Of a stretch of 64,000 bases of DNA, positions 36,209-46,269 are shown in pieces; position 1 is the first letter of the stretch, and every line of letters starts with the position of its first letter. A program made the translations under genes and the position numbers. Source of the stretch: Azospirillum brasilense. Its GTDB lineage: Bacteria; Pseudomonadota; Alphaproteobacteria; Azospirillales; Azospirillaceae. The DNA lies in NCBI RefSeq assembly GCF_001315015.1, contig NZ_CP012914.1:682001-746000 (forward strand), in the 5' to 3' direction. The notes beneath the pieces were generated by a model. The model was not told where the DNA came from. It saw only the letters and a program-made list of their open reading frames with translations, and did no database searches.

Positions 36209-37621
36209 CTAACGCAGACGTTCGACCGGAACTCTGTAGCGGCTCTCATCCTTGTTGACGCCGAAGCATTGGGTGCGCCCGGCGTCGTCACGACGGCAGG
36301 TGGTGTGCGAACGGTCGATGGTGCTGCCGTCCGGGCAGGTGGGATCGCCCAGCTCCGTCACCTCGAGTCCCGTGGCGCCGATCACCGCCTGGGCCTTGGC
36401 CCGGCATTCGGCGCCGTCGGCGCGGCGGACGACGACCTCGCCCTTGCCCTGCTGATCGAAGCGGTAGAACTGCTGGAGCGGCGTCTTGTCCTTCTGGTCC
36501 ACCAGCCCATTGCCGCTGCGCCACCAGCCTTCCAGGAAGGCGACGCTGCCGGTTCGCTCCGACTCGGGCGGAATGGCGAGGGCGGGCGGCTCGGCGCCGG
36601 CGGCCGGCGGACGCGGCGGGACTTCCGGAACCGGGACCGGCTTGGGAGCGGAGGCTTCCGGTACCGGCGGCGTGGGGGGCGTCATTGTCGGCGGGGGCGC
36701 CGCCGACGGCTCGGGTCCTCCGGGATTCGGAACCGGTGCCACCGGAGCCGGTGTCGCGGGCGTTCCGACCGCCGGACCCGACGGGATGGGCACCGTCGGG
36801 GTGAGGGTCGGCACCGGCACCGGAACCAGCGGAACCGCCGGCGTGCCCGCCTCGGGCCGGGCCGGCTCGGTCTTGGTGTCGGGCAGCCCGACGTCCGGCG
36901 GCGTCACCGCCGGGGCGCCGGAGCGCTCGATGCCCGGAACCTGGAAACCGGGCAACGACAGGCCGAAGGGCCACCAGCCGCGCCACAGCGACAGCAGCAG
37001 GCCAAGCAGCAGCAGGAGCGCCAGCAGGCCGAGCGCCCACGCCCACCACGGCCAGCGGGCGCCTGCCACCGGCGGCACCACTGCGGCGGTTGGCGGGGGA
37101 ACCGACACCGGAGCCGCGGCCGGCAGGGCCGGAGCGACGGTCAGCGCGTCGAACCCGGCGCCTTCGCCGTGACGGAAGCCCCAGAAACTGACCATCGGCT
37201 GGCCGTCCACGAAGAACAGGTGCTCGTCGTCCGGCACCAGCAGGGCGTTTTCCAGCAGGCTGGCGAAGGCTGCGGCTTCGCGCGACGAACCGGGCTGGCC
37301 ACGCAGGTCCGTCAGGTAGCCCTGGAACGCGCCGCGCATCTCGTGCAGCTCCATGGCGGCGGCCACCTGCTCGCCTTGCGGCAAATCGCGCCAGCGCCGC
37401 GGGGTTCCCGGCACATCGGACAGCCAGCGGATGGCGCGCCCCTGCGGGTCGCGGTCCGGCCGCGCGAAGTAGTTCGCGTACCGCGCGCCGAGTTTCTGGC
37501 GCACCGCCGCCTTGAGCTGGGTGTGGCTCAGATAGACCGGTTGCCCGAAGGCGCCCAGCGGCTGGAAGCGGTCGACCGAGTCGGCGACGAGGAGGGGGCC
37601 GGTGCGCATGGAGGTCTGCAT
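36209..37621 (-). CDS. srfA: SrfA-like membrane protein
   Basis: 470 residues. Residues 20-150 match the SrfA N-terminal pattern (PLGAFGQPVYLSHTQLK, IRWLSDVPGTPRRWRDL, FFVDGQPMVSFWGF). A membrane helix at about 191-214 is followed by a very Pro-rich periplasmic stretch (about 225-365) and a small C-terminal domain with conserved Cys (CRAKA, TCPDGS, TTCRRD). Family match is from memory of Salmonella SrfA and from position beside srfB/srfC. Starts 4 bp after the duplicated-domain VWA gene. Confidence 0.75.
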   Translation of the reverse strand: MQTSMRTGPLLVADSVDRFQPLGAFGQPVYLSHTQLKAAVRQKLGARYANYFARPDRDPQGRAIRWLSDVPGTPRRWRDLPQGEQVAAAMELHEMRGAFQGYLTDLRGQPGSSREAAAFASLLENALLVPDDEHLFFVDGQPMVSFWGFRHGEGAGFDALTVAPALPAAAPVSVPPPTAAVVPPVAGARWPWWAWALGLLALLLLLGLLLSLWRGWWPFGLSLPGFQVPGIERSGAPAVTPPDVGLPDTKTEPARPEAGTPAVPLVPVPVPTLTPTVPIPSGPAVGTPATPAPVAPVPNPGGPEPSAAPPPTMTPPTPPVPEASAPKPVPVPEVPPRPPAAGAEPPALAIPPESERTGSVAFLEGWWRSGNGLVDQKDKTPLQQFYRFDQQGKGEVVVRRADGAECRAKAQAVIGATGLEVTELGDPTCPDGSTIDRSHTTCRRDDAGRTQCFGVNKDESRYRVPVERLR

Positions 37622-37625
37622 TGGG

Positions 37626-39863
37626 TTAGGGACCGCATTGACGGACGTCGGGCTGGCGCGTGGCCTGCTGCATCTTCTGCAGCATGTCGGCGCCTGAATT
37701 GGGTGACAGCACCTTGCCGCCGGTGGCTTTGGCGATGCACTGGACGGTCGCGCGTCCGCTTTGATCGGAGAGGTCGATCACGTTGACGGTCACGCGCGGC
37801 TTGCGCTCCTTGATGGCGCGGGCGACCGCGCAGGGATCGCCATGGCACGTATCGTCGCCGTCGCTGACCACGATGATGGTCGCTTCGGCGTCGCTGGACA
37901 CGATGTTGCCGGCGCGCTCCAGGCTGCGGGCGAGCGGCGTGCCGCCGGTCGGGGTCAGCCGCTGCACCTCACGCACCAGGGCGTCGCGCTCGGGGGCGGA
38001 GTAGAACTTGTCGCGCCGCACGTCGGTGCAGGTGGTGAACTCGACCAGGGCGACCTCGACCGGCTTCGGCAGGCCCCGCACCATGTGCTCGATGGAGCGC
38101 CGCGCCAGATCCATCCGGGTCTGCGGGCCGAGATGGCGCTCGTCCATGCTTTTCGAGCCGTCGACGATCAGCACGACCTCCGGCTCGTCGCCGGGGGCGA
38201 AGGTGGGATTGCAGCTCTTCGGCTTCGGCTGCGGCTTCGTCTCGGCGGGCGGCGCCTGCACGGACTGCGCCTTCGGCTTCGGTGGGGGCGGCGGGGGCGC
38301 GGATGATGCGACGTCGGGCGACGACGGTCCGGGCGCGGGTGCGGCGGGAGGTGGCGACAGCTCCGCCCGTGGCGGCAGGGCCGGCGGGACCGGCTCTGGC
38401 GGCTGGACCGCCGGCGGAACCAATGGCGGGATCGGTCCGCACTGCGCCAGCTCCTCCGCACGGGAGCGGTTCAGCTCGGCCAGCCTGGTGCGCAGGGCCT
38501 GCTCCTCGCTCTCCAGCGTGGCGAGGGCGTCACCGTTGCCCGCTGGTGAGGCCGGCACGGCTCCGGGGGTCTCGACCGCCACCGGAGGCAACGGCTCGCA
38601 CGCCCGCAGCAGCAGGAACAGCAGCAACAGCGCCAGCAGCAACGGCAGCAGCCATGTCAGCCAACCCCGGAGCGTCCGCCGGGTCGGTGTGCCCGCGGTG
38701 GCGCCGAGCGCCCCGGCTTCGGCGGTCTGCGAAACCGTTGGAGCCGCCGGATGGACGGACCGCGCCCTTGCGGCATCCGTACCCGCCTCCGTGATGGAGG
38801 AGGGCGCGCTTGCGCCGCCCGGCCTCGGCGCTCCTCCCTCGGCCTCGTGCCCCCATTGGGTCAGCACGGGCTGGCCGCCAACCTCGTAGAGGTGGGCGCG
38901 CGATGGGCCAGGGGTGACCAGAGCCTGTTCCAGAAGCCGGCCCATCCGCTCGTCAGGCTGACCCTCGGCCTTCAGCTTGGCGGCGAGCTGGGCGATGTCC
39001 GATTCGATCTGCCGGGCCTGCGCGGCCAGCCGCTCCGCGTCCTCGGCCGGCAGTGTGCTCAGCGAACGGGCGGTCCCGGCCAGCGGCGCATGCCAGTCGA
39101 TCCGGCCGCCGTCCGGGCTGAGCAGCGGGCGGGCGAAGTAGCGGGCGTGCCGCGGCCCCAGCCGGTTGCCGAGGATGGTCGCCAGTTGCCGGTGCACGGA
39201 CACCGCCGGTTGCCCATCCAGCCCCAGCCGGCGCACGCCGGATGGGCCCGTGCTGGTGATGCGTGTGCCGGCGGTTTCGGGCGCCGGAGCCGTGGGGGCC
39301 TCCGTCCGGGCGGACCACGCTCCTGCGGGATCCCCGGCGGGCGGGGCGTCGGGGGTGGGGCCGGGCGTGGGGCGGCCGGGCGTGGGGCCGGACGGCGCGG
39401 TCGCATCGCCCAGTCCCGCCGCTCCCTCGGCCTCGTGCCCCCACAGGGTCAGCACCGGCTGGCCGTCGACCTCGTAGAGATGGGGAAGCGGCTGGCCGGG
39501 GGTGACCAGAGCCAGTTCCAGCATGCGGCCCACCAGCTCGGCGGATTGGCCCTCGGCCTTCAGCTTGGTGGCGAGCTGGGCGATGTCCGATTCGATCTGC
39601 CGGGCCTGCGCGGCCAGCCGCTCCGCATCCTCGGCCGGCAGCGCGGTCAGCGGACGGGCGGTTCCGGGAAGCGGCGCGTACCAGTCGATCCGGCCGCCGC
39701 TGGGGTTGAGCGCCGGGCGGGCGAAGTAGCGGGCGTGCCGGGGACCGAGTCGGTTGCCGAGGATGGTTGCCAGCTGCCGATGCATGGACACCGCGAGTTG
39801 TCCATGCAGGCCCAACCGGCGGGTGCCGGAAGAGTCCGTGGTGGTGATCCGTGTATCGGCCAT
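37626..39863 (-). CDS. SrfA-like/VWA fusion with a duplicated N-terminal domain
   Basis: 745 residues from ATG 39863; a GTG 69 bases earlier lacks a ribosome site, and the repeat starts right after ATG 39863. Two copies of a 144-residue SrfA-like domain (residues 4-147 and 200-343) precede a membrane helix (402-420), a Cys/Pro-rich linker and a VWA domain (about 560-735) with MIDAS DGSKS at 568-572 and VVSDGDDTC. The protein is probably anchored in the inner membrane with the VWA part outside. First gene of the Srf-type operon. Confidence 0.82.
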   Translation of the reverse strand: MADTRITTTDSSGTRRLGLHGQLAVSMHRQLATILGNRLGPRHARYFARPALNPSGGRIDWYAPLPGTARPLTALPAEDAERLAAQARQIESDIAQLATKLKAEGQSAELVGRMLELALVTPGQPLPHLYEVDGQPVLTLWGHEAEGAAGLGDATAPSGPTPGRPTPGPTPDAPPAGDPAGAWSARTEAPTAPAPETAGTRITSTGPSGVRRLGLDGQPAVSVHRQLATILGNRLGPRHARYFARPLLSPDGGRIDWHAPLAGTARSLSTLPAEDAERLAAQARQIESDIAQLAAKLKAEGQPDERMGRLLEQALVTPGPSRAHLYEVGGQPVLTQWGHEAEGGAPRPGGASAPSSITEAGTDAARARSVHPAAPTVSQTAEAGALGATAGTPTRRTLRGWLTWLLPLLLALLLLFLLLRACEPLPPVAVETPGAVPASPAGNGDALATLESEEQALRTRLAELNRSRAEELAQCGPIPPLVPPAVQPPEPVPPALPPRAELSPPPAAPAPGPSSPDVASSAPPPPPPKPKAQSVQAPPAETKPQPKPKSCNPTFAPGDEPEVVLIVDGSKSMDERHLGPQTRMDLARRSIEHMVRGLPKPVEVALVEFTTCTDVRRDKFYSAPERDALVREVQRLTPTGGTPLARSLERAGNIVSSDAEATIIVVSDGDDTCHGDPCAVARAIKERKPRVTVNVIDLSDQSGRATVQCIAKATGGKVLSPNSGADMLQKMQQATRQPDVRQCGP
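38835..39266. repeat. Second copy of the internal 432-bp coding repeat
   Basis: Encodes residues 200-343 of the SrfA/VWA fusion, starting TRITSTGPSG. By hand count 116 of 144 residues match the first copy (about 80 percent). Confidence 0.85.
39423..39854. repeat. First copy of the internal 432-bp coding repeat
   Basis: Encodes residues 4-147, starting TRITTTDSSG and ending GHEAEG. The two copies are separated by a Pro/Ala-rich linker of 52 residues. The fixed unit length suggests a clean tandem duplication. Confidence 0.85.
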
Positions 39864-40009
39864 GGCCGCCAACCGCGCAATCTGGGTGAGGCTGTTGTTC
39901 TGAAGCGCGAAGTATAGGTCTACATTTCGCACGTTACAAACGAACCTTTGCCTTGCTAATCAATCATGACGCTTGATAAGAAGCGTGGGGAGCGCGGAGG
40001 GACGAGGTC
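39864..40009. promoter_or_regulatory. Divergent promoter region between the Srf-type operon and the protease gene
   Basis: 146 bp, locally AT-rich (around 39925-39985) in a GC-rich region, serving both the 11-gene minus-strand operon and the plus-strand protease. No clear operator could be named. Confidence 0.5.
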
Positions 40010-41098
40010 ATGTCGGAGAGTGTCGCCGGTCGGGAGGCCGGCTCCGGAATACCCGCCCGGCGCTTGTGGCTCGCGACCACGCTGATTCTGCTCATCTTCG
40101 TGCTGCTGCTCGCCGCTTACCTGTTGCTCCGCAAGCCGACGGAGGTGACGGTGCCAGCGCCCGTCGCCGCCGTTCCCGCCCCGGATCCGGCGTTCGCGAC
40201 TCGCGTGCGCCAGCTGGAGGAACTCAACCGCTCCCTGGAGGCCGAGATCGCCCGGCTGGGCCGCGATCCTTCACCGTTGGCCTGCCCTCCGGGAACCGCG
40301 CGGCGCGCCGAGGCGGGGCCCCCGCAGACGCCGGCCATCGCCGGTGTCGAGGTTCCGCCCTTGCCGCCCGCCCAGACGAATCCCACAACACCCCCGCCCG
40401 TAGCCCCGCCATCCGGCGGCGAGGCGGCGAAGCTGGCGGCACCGGAACTGCTCGGCCTGCTGGAGCGTGCGACCGTTCTGGTGGTGGCGGACGACAGCAT
40501 CGCCACCGGATTCTTCATCGACGAATCGCGGCTGGTGACCAACCGCCACGCGGTGGAGAGCGCCAAGGATGGGCGGGTCTTCGTGGCGAGCCGCAGCCTG
40601 GGGCAGGTCCGGCAGGGTACGGTGATCGGCGCCTCCTCCCAAGGGCCGGTGGGCGCCACCGACTTCGCGCTGGTCCGGCTGGACGGCGGTGCGGCGGCCG
40701 GCGTGCTGCCGTTGACCTCCAGCTTCGGGAAGTTGGCCGGGGTCACCGCCGCGGGCTATCCCGGCCTGACCGTGCTGAACGACGAGGGATTCCGCCGGTT
40801 GATCGGCGGCGACCCGAGGGCCGCCCCCGACCTGAACGTCACGCAGGGCGCCGTCCAGGCGATCCAGCAGCTTCCCAGCGGCGGCACGGCCATCGTGCAC
40901 ACCGCCTCCATCCTTCAAGGCAATTCGGGGGGGCCGCTGGTGGACGCCTGCGGCCGGGTGATCGGGATGAACACCTTCATCGCGGTGGACAAGCAGCAGT
41001 CCGGCCGCATCAGCTTCGCACAGCCGACCGACGATCTGCTCGCCTTTCTGAAGCGGCACGGCGCCGCGCCGACGGTGGACTCGCGCGCCTGCCCCTGA
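40010..41098 (+). CDS. Membrane-anchored trypsin-like serine protease
   Basis: 362 residues. A single N-terminal membrane helix (20-40) and a short coiled coil (62-85) are followed by a Pro-rich linker and a trypsin/DegP-like fold. Catalytic triad: His180 in TNRHAV, Asp218 in ATDFALV, Ser306 in QGNSGGPLVD. No PDZ domain. The active domain should sit in the periplasm. It diverges from the Srf-type operon and may process or police its periplasmic parts. Confidence 0.85.
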   Translation: MSESVAGREAGSGIPARRLWLATTLILLIFVLLLAAYLLLRKPTEVTVPAPVAAVPAPDPAFATRVRQLEELNRSLEAEIARLGRDPSPLACPPGTARRAEAGPPQTPAIAGVEVPPLPPAQTNPTTPPPVAPPSGGEAAKLAAPELLGLLERATVLVVADDSIATGFFIDESRLVTNRHAVESAKDGRVFVASRSLGQVRQGTVIGASSQGPVGATDFALVRLDGGAAAGVLPLTSSFGKLAGVTAAGYPGLTVLNDEGFRRLIGGDPRAAPDLNVTQGAVQAIQQLPSGGTAIVHTASILQGNSGGPLVDACGRVIGMNTFIAVDKQQSGRISFAQPTDDLLAFLKRHGAAPTVDSRACP

Positions 41099-41119
41099 CC
41101 GGAGGTCACGGTGCGCCGA

Positions 41120-41635
41120 CTATTCCCGATTCCTCGCTCGTTGCCGCGAGGCCAGGATCTGTTCGACGGTGACGGGTCGGAAACTCCACACATCCACGCC
41201 CACGTCGAATTGCCGGGGCATGCCCTTCAACTGGCCGTGGCTGTGGCCGTGCAGGTTCAGCGCGCCCTTGTACATGCCGTTCCAGGTGCGGAAGGCGTAA
41301 TGGCACAGCACCAGCCGCCGCTCGCCCAGCGGAAACTCCGCGTAGGGCTGGACGCTCGCCCAGCCGGGCAGGGCCAGGGTGGCGGGGCCGTCGTTGTTGC
41401 CGGTGATCAGGTGCTTGGTGCCGTGCAGGCGCTCCAGAAGCGCCTCCATCGCGTCCGGCTTGCGATGCAGGGCAAAGTCGCCGAGGTGCCAGACCACGTC
41501 GTCCGGGCCGACCGTGGCGTTCCAGTTGGCCGCCATGGCCTCGTCCATCTCCGCGACCGAGGCGAAAGGGCGGCGAAAGCGGCTGAGCGCGCCGGTGTGG
41601 CCGAAATGCGTGTCGCTGGTGAAGAAGACCGCCAT
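41120..41635 (-). CDS. Metallophosphoesterase (calcineurin-like)
   Basis: 171 residues. The metal-site motifs are complete: SDTHFGH (Asp8, His10), WHLGDFAL, TGNND, a CHYAF histidine and NLHGHSHG. Similar short phosphodiesterases act on nucleotides or other phosphoesters. Convergent with the protease gene, 21 bp apart. Substrate not evident. Confidence 0.87.
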   Translation of the reverse strand: MAVFFTSDTHFGHTGALSRFRRPFASVAEMDEAMAANWNATVGPDDVVWHLGDFALHRKPDAMEALLERLHGTKHLITGNNDGPATLALPGWASVQPYAEFPLGERRLVLCHYAFRTWNGMYKGALNLHGHSHGQLKGMPRQFDVGVDVWSFRPVTVEQILASRQRARNRE

Positions 41636-41696
41636 TGAGGGGCCTCAACGCAGCGGCGGCGCTAAGGGTTCCCCGCGCCGCCGTTGACGCCGTCCG

Positions 41697-41936
41697 TCAA
41701 TCGTGCTTGTGCCCGTCCGCCGACGGATCGAGCAGCCGGTGCAGGTGCACGATGAAGTAGCGGGTGTGAGCGTCGTCGATGGTCATCCCGGTGGCGCCGC
41801 GCCACGCCTTGTAGGCCTCGTCGTAGTTGGGGAAGATGCCCACGATGTGGACCTTCGTCGGGTCGACGAACTGATCGGAATCGGGACGGACGAGTTCACC
41901 GCCGAAGACGAGGTGGAGAAGCTGCTTGTCGGGCAT
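41697..41936 (-). CDS. DUF4170 family small protein
   Basis: 79 residues from ATG 41936; an upstream extension has no support. Pattern HLVFGGELVRPDSDQFVDPTKVHIVGIFPNYDEAYKAWRGATGMTIDDAHTRYFIVHLHRLLDP fits DUF4170, a small alphaproteobacterial family of unknown function. The C-terminal end is His/Asp-rich. It lies upstream of the metallophosphoesterase and diverges from the cytochrome b561-like gene over about 210 bp. Confidence 0.8.
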   Translation of the reverse strand: MPDKQLLHLVFGGELVRPDSDQFVDPTKVHIVGIFPNYDEAYKAWRGATGMTIDDAHTRYFIVHLHRLLDPSADGHKHD

Positions 41937-42149
41937 GACGCGGGCATCCTTTTTGGGATGGGGTGGGGACGGGGGGTGGGCCGGATTTTTGAGTACGTCA
42001 TATCCGTCGTCCGCCCGCTTCTTCAAGTGCAATGACAGTGCTTCGCTGCCTCCTTCCCTCACGATTGTCGCTTTTTTTCCGAAATCTGGGCAAAAGGCGC
42101 CGCCTTGGGGCATAGTCTAAGGAAGAACAGAAGAAGCGAGGGATGATTC

Positions 42150-42857
42150 ATGGTTGTTGGTAATACCACAAATCGGACGAAGGCCCGGCGCGAGGTGGCG
42201 GTCTGGGACTTGCCGACACGCCTGTTTCATTGGAGCCTGGTCCTTTTGGTGACGGTCGCGGTGGTCTCCGCCAAGACCGACCGCATGACCATCCACATGC
42301 TGGCGGGGGAGGCGATCCTGGCGCTTCTGCTGTTCCGGCTCGTCTGGGGGCTGATCGGCAGCCAGACCGCGCGCTTCAGCCATTTCGTGAAGGGGCCGCG
42401 CGCCGTCCTCGCCTACGCCTGCGGGATGCTCCGCGCCGGGCGCAGCGGCACCGAGCCGGAGCCGATCGTCGGGCACAACCCGATGGGCGGGCTGATGGTG
42501 TTGGCGCTGTTGGGGGCGTTGACGCTCCAGGCGGTGGCCGGTCTCTTCACCACCGACGACATCCTGGTGGACGGGCCGCTGGTGGCGCAGGCGTCGGGGG
42601 CCGTGGTGGCCGGCTTCAGCACGCTGCACCGCGTCCTGGCCGACGGAATCCTGATCCTGATCGGCGTGCATGTGCTGGCCGTGCTGGCCTATCTGCTGGT
42701 CAAGCGGGACAATCTGATCCGCCCGATGGTCACTGGGCGGAAGGCGATCCCGGCGGATGCGCCGGTCGAGTCGCCGAAGCGCCGTCCGGTGGCGCTGGCT
42801 CTGGCCGTGCTGGCCGCGGCGGCCGGGCTGGTGGCGGCGGTGGTGCAGGCGGGCTGA
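42150..42857 (+). CDS. Cytochrome b561-like membrane protein
   Basis: 235 residues, four main membrane helices plus a C-terminal hydrophobic segment. VWDLPTRLFHWSLVLLV and histidines in TIHM, VGHNP, TLHRV and GVHV are suitable haem b ligands for a cytochrome b/Ni-hydrogenase-like family protein. Likely passes electrons to c-type cytochromes. Converges on the cytochrome c' gene, 63 bp away, with a hairpin between. Confidence 0.88.
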   Translation: MVVGNTTNRTKARREVAVWDLPTRLFHWSLVLLVTVAVVSAKTDRMTIHMLAGEAILALLLFRLVWGLIGSQTARFSHFVKGPRAVLAYACGMLRAGRSGTEPEPIVGHNPMGGLMVLALLGALTLQAVAGLFTTDDILVDGPLVAQASGAVVAGFSTLHRVLADGILILIGVHVLAVLAYLLVKRDNLIRPMVTGRKAIPADAPVESPKRRPVALALAVLAAAAGLVAAVVQAG

Positions 42858-42876
42858 GGGGCCTGGTCCCACGGTT

Positions 42877-42901
42877 CCTTCCCCGCACCCGGCGGGGAAG
42901 G
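42877..42901. terminator. Hairpin between convergent cytochrome genes
   Basis: Perfect 10-bp stem CCTTCCCCGC/GCGGGGAAGG with a 5-base loop, between two convergent stops. No long T run, so a weak or Rho-assisted bidirectional terminator. Confidence 0.5.
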
Positions 42902-42920
42902 CATTCGCGGGCTTGCCGGA

Positions 42921-43361
42921 TCAGTCGGCGCGGTAGTTCTCGTGGCAGGCCTTGCAGGTGCCGCCCACGGCGGCGAATTGCTTGGCAGTGGCGGCCTTGT
43001 CGCCGGAGGCGGCAGCGGCTTCCAGTCCCTTGGCGGCGGCCTCGAAAGCCTGGGCCTTGGCGGCGAAATCGGCGTTGTTCGCCCAGATGTCGGCCTTGGC
43101 CTTGGTGTCGCCCTTGTCGCTGCCCGCCGGGAACAGGGTCGGGATCTGGGCGCCGAAGGCGCTCATGCGCTGGGCGACCGGGCCGACCTGGGCGACCTTG
43201 TCGTTCCCCAGCAGGTCCTTGATCTCGGCCATCGCCTTCTTGTTGGCCTCGAACCCGTCCTTGCGCGCCTTGATCGGATCCTGAGCCATTGCCGTGCCGC
43301 CGACGCCGACACCGACGAGGAGCAGGGCGGCCATGGCGGCCAGCGTGACGCGGGTGAGCAT
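42921..43361 (-). CDS. Cytochrome c' (class II)
   Basis: 146 residues from ATG 43361 with GGAGG upstream. Signal peptide 1-26 (ending GTAMAQ). Four-helix bundle with the haem site CKACH near the C-terminus (Cys136, Cys139, His140) followed by ENYR, the class II arrangement. Periplasmic; such proteins bind NO or serve as electron carriers. It could be the partner of the convergent cytochrome b561-like protein. Confidence 0.92.
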   Translation of the reverse strand: MLTRVTLAAMAALLLVGVGVGGTAMAQDPIKARKDGFEANKKAMAEIKDLLGNDKVAQVGPVAQRMSAFGAQIPTLFPAGSDKGDTKAKADIWANNADFAAKAQAFEAAAKGLEAAAASGDKAATAKQFAAVGGTCKACHENYRAD

Positions 43362-43512
43362 GCAGATCCTCCGGATGATGGAATTGATTAGAAAGAGGTA
43401 AGATACCCCGTCCGCGGCGCAGGCTGTCAAGCCGGGCCCGTGCGGTGCAGCATCCGGCTTTCGGCCGAACGGTGCGTCCGCCTGCCGGGAAACCGCCCCG
43501 CTCGGGGAGTGA

Positions 43513-44829
<1,317 letters not shown>

Positions 44830-44860
44830 TCCCCGGCGCTTGCGACCGGCGGAACAGGAA

Positions 44861-44886
44861 GAGGGGGCCGGAAGGCCCCCTCTTTT
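44861..44886 (+). terminator. Rho-independent terminator after aspC
   Basis: GAGGGGGCC-GGAA-GGCCCCCTC followed by TTTT; perfect 9-bp stem with a GGAA loop, 31 bp after the aspC stop. Confidence 0.92.
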
Positions 44887-44904
44887 CGTTTGTGTACTGC
44901 TGTC

Positions 44905-46131
<1,227 letters not shown>

Positions 46132-46203
46132 GGCGCTTGTTTCCTTTTCTGGTTGGCCGGAAGTGCGGGATTGCCGGGAAGTTCGTGAGGGAGCAATTTG
46201 TGA

Positions 46204-46241
46204 AAAGAATGTGGCGTCATGGCGGCTTCGCCATGACGCCA
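46204..46241 (-). terminator. Terminator after the Nramp-like gene
   Basis: Perfect 13-bp stem TGGCGTCATGGCG/CGCCATGACGCCA with a 4-base loop, followed on the minus strand by a T-rich CATTCTTTTC. 28 bp past the Nramp-like stop. Confidence 0.75.
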
Positions 46242-46269
46242 ACGCAGGTTTCTTCTCAGCCGCGCAACA

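Noticed and set aside
36176..37786. 536-codon plus-strand frame rich in Arg and Gly
   Set aside because: Antisense to the SrfA-like gene; low complexity only.
38835..39854. Possible CRISPR or transposon repeats
   Set aside because: The two 432-bp copies are in-frame protein domains separated by a coding linker, not spacers or mobile-element ends.
41937..42113. N-terminal extension of the DUF4170 protein
   Set aside because: No family similarity and covers the divergent promoter region; ATG 41936 matches the family start.
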